Assembly: GCA_031552735.1 (NCBI GenBank)
Contig: JAVBMF010000048.1
Span: 1-16,443, forward strand
Reading direction: 5' to 3'
Length of the DNA stretch: 16,443 nucleotides
DNA from: JAVBUY01 sp031552735
GTDB taxonomy: Bacteria > Bacillota > Clostridia > Christensenellales > Aristaeellaceae
Shown here: piece after piece, positions 14,612 to 16,443 of the stretch
Layout of the letters: every line of letters begins with the position of its first letter
How positions within the stretch are numbered: the first letter of the stretch is position 1
The notes under the pieces: generated by a model
Told to the model about the DNA's origin: nothing
The model's database searches: none
What the model saw: only the letters and a program-made list of their open reading frames with translations
Translations under genes and position numbers: made by a program

Positions 14612-15211
14612 TTACACTCCTTTGATATTGGGCAGCGATGCTTGGATCGCGGCCCAGTTCTGGTTGATTTCGTCAGCCGACATGCGTTCGATATCGGCGC
14701 GGGTGTAGATGGACCGGGCGTTGCCGGTGGGTGGCGCGATGGGCGGCACGCCGTGGACGGTGGTGGTTTCGACGGCCCAGTGATGCTCGGCGACGACGGT
14801 GTCGATGAACGCGTCGAGGTTGGCGACGGTCCCGTCCTCGATGGCGAGGGCGGACAGGTCGATCGCGCGGGCGATGGTGGGCGCGGCCTTGTGGATGCCG
14901 TGCGCGTTCAGCGCGTCCAGCACGGCCCTGTGCTTGACTGCGAGCGTCCGTTCAGCCTCGACCTGCGCCTTATAGGCGTCGTAGTCGGCCTGAATCCGCG
15001 CCGCGTCGTCGCTGGCGGTTGCCAGTGCATCCAGTTGCTGTTGCAGTGCGTCGCGATGCGTGGCGACGCTGGTCAGCTCGTCCGATTGCGAACGGGCGGT
15101 GCTGATCTCGGTTTTCAGCGCGGTGACGGTGTCGGCGTGCGCCGCGATGATTTGTTCGATCTGCCCGTCGTCGATGCCCAGTGTTTTCAGCCATTTTCGT
15201 GTCAGTGCCAT
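14612..15211 (-). CDS. Phage scaffolding protein (GP20-like)
   Basis: 199 aa. The start MALTRKWLKTLGIDDGQIEQ, then a long charged coiled-coil region (about 17-105) and a short C-terminal helical end, matches the phage minor structural GP20 / scaffold group. It would guide coat assembly and then leave the head. The ribosome site AGGAGA lies 9 bases before ATG 15211. It is the first supported gene of the late block; the normal upstream partners (portal, minor head protein, terminase) are absent, and the next 1.2 kb is non-coding. Confidence 0.85.
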   Translation of the reverse strand: MALTRKWLKTLGIDDGQIEQIIAAHADTVTALKTEISTARSQSDELTSVATHRDALQQQLDALATASDDAARIQADYDAYKAQVEAERTLAVKHRAVLDALNAHGIHKAAPTIARAIDLSALAIEDGTVANLDAFIDTVVAEHHWAVETTTVHGVPPIAPPTGNARSIYTRADIERMSADEINQNWAAIQASLPNIKGV

Positions 15212-15277
15212 GGGATGCTATCTCCTTTTCTGTGGGCGGCGGTGCGTGCCGCGTGATAGGTATTGCGTAGCCTAACG

Positions 15278-15402
15278 ATAGGCCGTTCAGACATGCCCAG
15301 ATGCAAGGAAGCGCAAGCCTGACCGTGGGAGGCGTATGGTCAATACGCCGACGAGGCGGGCGCGGCGCTGACACCGCAGGTGGGCGTGTCTGGGCGGCCT
15401 AT
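15278..15402 (+). ncRNA. Candidate structured RNA or DNA element upstream of the scaffold gene
   Basis: Bases 15278-15299 can pair along all 22 positions with 15381-15402 if the plus strand is transcribed: 19 Watson-Crick and 3 G-U pairs. On the minus strand the same three positions would be A-C mismatches, which hints that plus-strand RNA is the folded form. Inside is a 7-bp hairpin GGCGTAT-GGTCA-ATACGCC (15331-15349). I match it to no known riboswitch or ribozyme and see no clear plus-strand promoter. Rearranged repeat DNA is the alternative. Confidence 0.35.
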
Positions 15403-15404
15403 AC

Positions 15405-15431
15405 AAAAAGCGAGGCGGTGCTTTGCCTCGC
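15405..15431 (-). terminator. Rho-independent terminator upstream of the scaffold gene
   Basis: On the minus strand GCGAGGC (15425-15431) pairs with GCCTCGC (15410-15416) around an 8-base loop and is followed at once by TTTTTG (15404-15409). It would stop transcripts coming from the repeat region. The capsid genes then need a promoter in 15212-15404; I found no convincing one there. Confidence 0.7.
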
Positions 15432-15583
15432 GAGTTGTTATGTGGTGATTTTTTACCAAATGGGGCTACGATGTACTCTTTGGATCACGCCCAAAGAGTA
15501 CCAGAAAGGCGTTTGCGCCCGGGTTCGCCATCTGTCGCCATGGGCATATGCTCGCATCGCTCGGGCGCCTACCAACGTTCGCC

Positions 15584-15619
15584 AACGGCTATGATTCCGA
15601 TTTGCAATCGGAAGCCGTT
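15584..15619 (+). repeat. Two-part hairpin, copy A
   Basis: The outer stem is AACGGC / GCCGTT. The inner stem is TTCCGATT-TGC-AATCGGAA, with a 5-base bulge TATGA between the stems on the left side. It is followed by GTCTCCGGTCCGGC, which all three copies share with at most one change. Confidence 0.8.
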
Positions 15620-15826
15620 GTCTCCGGTCCGGCGCTTTTCCTCGCTCCGCTTCGCGGGTACATGCCCCATGGCTCGGCTGGCTCCAACGGGCGCGGGGTT
15701 TCGAACACGCCAAAGCTACGACACAAACCGCACAGGTTGCGCAGGGCTTCGCGCCCGTTGGAGTCGCGGGAGCCATGGGGCATGTTCTAGCGAAGGCGCA
15801 CGGCGGATTAGTGCCGGACTGGAGAC

Positions 15827-15863
15827 GATGGCTACAGATTCGAAGAATCTGTTCATTGCCATC
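15827..15863 (-). repeat. Two-part hairpin, copy B, with rewritten stems
   Basis: Read on the minus strand, the outer stem is GATGGC / GCCATC and the inner stem ACAGATTC-TTC-GAATCTGT, with bulge AATGA. The layout is the same as copies A and C, yet seven of the eight inner pairs and two of the outer pairs differ with pairing kept. The next bases GTCTCCAGTCCGGC are nearly unchanged. Confidence 0.8.
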
Positions 15864-16006
15864 GGCGAACGTTGGGGCGGAGCGCCGTCGCGCCAGTGGC
15901 GCGATGAGACGGCGCGGAAGCCCAATGAGCCAACGAGCTTGCGTAGCAAGCGACTATGGCGAATTGAGGGAGGCACCCGCCGCAGCCGAGCATATGCCCA
16001 TGGCGA
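15864..16006. repeat. 143-bp inverted repeat, arm 1 (partner 16238-16380)
   Basis: This stretch is the reverse complement of 16238-16380 with a single difference by eye. It contains small palindromes, for example GCTTGC-GTA-GCAAGC and GCGCCA-GT-GGCGC. A translation beginning NVGAERRRASGAMRRR reads through it, but only because the repeat lacks stops in that frame. Confidence 0.85.
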
Positions 16007-16058
16007 CCTAGCGACGAACCCGGGCGCAAACGCCTTTCTGGTACTCTTTGGGCGTAAT

Positions 16059-16136
16059 CCAAAGAGTACACCGTCTCCCCCTTGCCAAAGAGTACATCGT
16101 CTTCCCTTCCCCAAAGACCTCACCGTCCCCCCCCCA
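16059..16136. repeat. 26-bp tandem repeat, three copies
   Basis: Units start at 16059, 16085 and 16111, each beginning CCAAAGA and continuing (G)TAC-A-C/T-CGTC and a C-rich tail. The third is the most worn. The first unit doubles as the end hairpin of the palindrome, so the array probably grew from that end. Confidence 0.7.
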
Positions 16137-16183
16137 GCCATGGACTGTCCTCTTGTTTCCTTTGGAGGAAAAACGTTATGTCT

Positions 16184-16443
16184 GTTCCTTTTTGCCAAAA
16201 AGGAACCGAAAAAGTGGGCGCACGCTGCGGCGGCTGTTCGCCATGGGCATATGCTCGGCTCCGGCGGGTGCCTCCCTCAATTCGCCATAGTCGCTTGCTA
16301 CGCAAGCTCGTTGGCTCATTGGGCTTCCGCGCCGTCTCATCGCGCCACTGGCGCGACGGCGCTCCGCCCCAACGTTCGCCAACGGCTTTTATTCCGATTT
16401 GCAATCGGAAGCCGTTGTCTCCGGTCCGGCACTATTTCCGCCG
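16184..16443 (+). repeat. Third copy (C) of the structured repeat, cut by the window edge
   Basis: It begins with a hairpin GTTCCTTTTT-GCC-AAAAAGGAAC (16184-16206). It continues with 16238-16380 (inverted copy of 15864-16006) and the double hairpin at 16381-16416 (same stems as copy A), and then the shared GTCTCCGGTCCGGCAC. The layout (end hairpin, GC-rich link, body, double hairpin) matches the copies to its left, so about 260 bases is one unit. It runs off the right edge. Confidence 0.75.

Larger units (their letters stand above)
15473..16069. repeat. Large imperfect palindrome made of two inverted structured-repeat copies
   Basis: The ends, 15473-15527 and 16015-16069, are inverted copies of 55 bases with one difference; each starts with an 11-bp hairpin GTACTCTTTGG / CCAAAGAGTAC. 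Inner matching pieces are 15661-15675 with 15770-15784 (15 of 15) and 15682-15695 with 15750-15763 (14 of 14). Each arm also holds a double hairpin (15584-15619 and 15827-15863). The right arm carries about 100 bases that the left arm lacks. No transposase or target duplication is visible, and no protein reading here looks real. Confidence 0.8.

Noticed and set aside
6788..15211. Headless tail-like bacteriocin
   Set aside because: Scaffold, coat and head-tail joining genes are present, so the locus derives from a full phage even if packaging genes are missing.
13730..15256. A 508-residue open frame on the plus strand across the capsid and scaffold genes
   Set aside because: It is the mirror of the coat and scaffold genes in GC-rich DNA; the protein is low in complexity (rich in G, V, D, H, Q), has no recognisable domain, and the opposite strand has strong ribosome sites and known families.
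15212..15277. Promoter for the capsid genes
   Set aside because: No pair of boxes at 16-18 base spacing with acceptable match was found on the minus strand here or in 15278-15404; only the ribosome site of the scaffold gene is clear.
16059..16136. CRISPR array
   Set aside because: Repeats are head to tail with no spacers, only three and worn; no cas gene is near.
15775..16382. Repeated protein reading NVGAERRRASGAMRRR... in two inverted copies
   Set aside because: Both copies come from the 143-bp inverted repeat; the frame ends differently in each copy and has no ribosome site. It is repeat DNA that happens to be open.

Overview
The window looks like a piece of a high-GC Firmicutes (Clostridia-type, probably gut) chromosome carrying most of the late region of a siphovirus-type prophage. 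This rests on family resemblance: an LL-H/phi-LC3-like small holin, an NlpC/P60-SH3 endolysin, a CD1375-like micro-protein, a ReqiPepy6 Gp37-like tail protein and a GP20-like scaffold. Shine-Dalgarno sequences are strong (AGGAGG or GGGGGAG) and start codons are ATG or GTG. Every gene I can support lies on the minus strand, so transcription runs from right to left.

Right edge to left edge. (1) 16443-15432 has no gene. It holds three copies of a structured, hairpin-rich repeat, two of which (15473-16069) form a large imperfect palindrome. (2) A minus-strand terminator (15405-15431) and a possible structured RNA (15278-15402) come next. (3) The head and tail genes run from 15211 to 6788: scaffold, major capsid protein, two head-tail connector proteins, tail terminator, tail tube, a tail-assembly chaperone with a -1 frameshift extension, a very short tape measure protein, Dit, a Gp37/Tal-like protein, a tail fibre and two small accessory proteins. 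Many junctions are ATGA or GTGA overlaps, so translation is tightly coupled. (4) A lower-GC two-gene cassette (6668-4738) encodes an AAA15/OLD-like ATPase and an RloB-family protein. It resembles RloA/RloB, AbiL and PARIS-type anti-phage systems and ends in its own terminator. (5) The lysis module follows: endolysin, a small membrane protein and a holin, ending in a terminator at 3244-3267. (6) A host-type or cargo operon follows: a multi-membrane-span (GT-C/DUF6020-like) protein and a family 2 glycosyltransferase with a membrane tail, ending in a terminator at 218-242. (7) At the left edge a near-consensus promoter (133-161) reads leftwards out of the window and looks like an rRNA-operon promoter and leader.

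The head-tail genes would build a capsid and a short non-contractile tail, and the lysis genes would release the particle. No portal, terminase, integrase or repressor is visible. Either they lie beyond the right edge or the prophage is defective. The most notable points are the defence-like cassette inserted between tail and lysis genes, the palindromic repeat whose hairpin has been fully rewritten with pairing kept, the frameshift site in the tail chaperone, and the unusually short tape measure.
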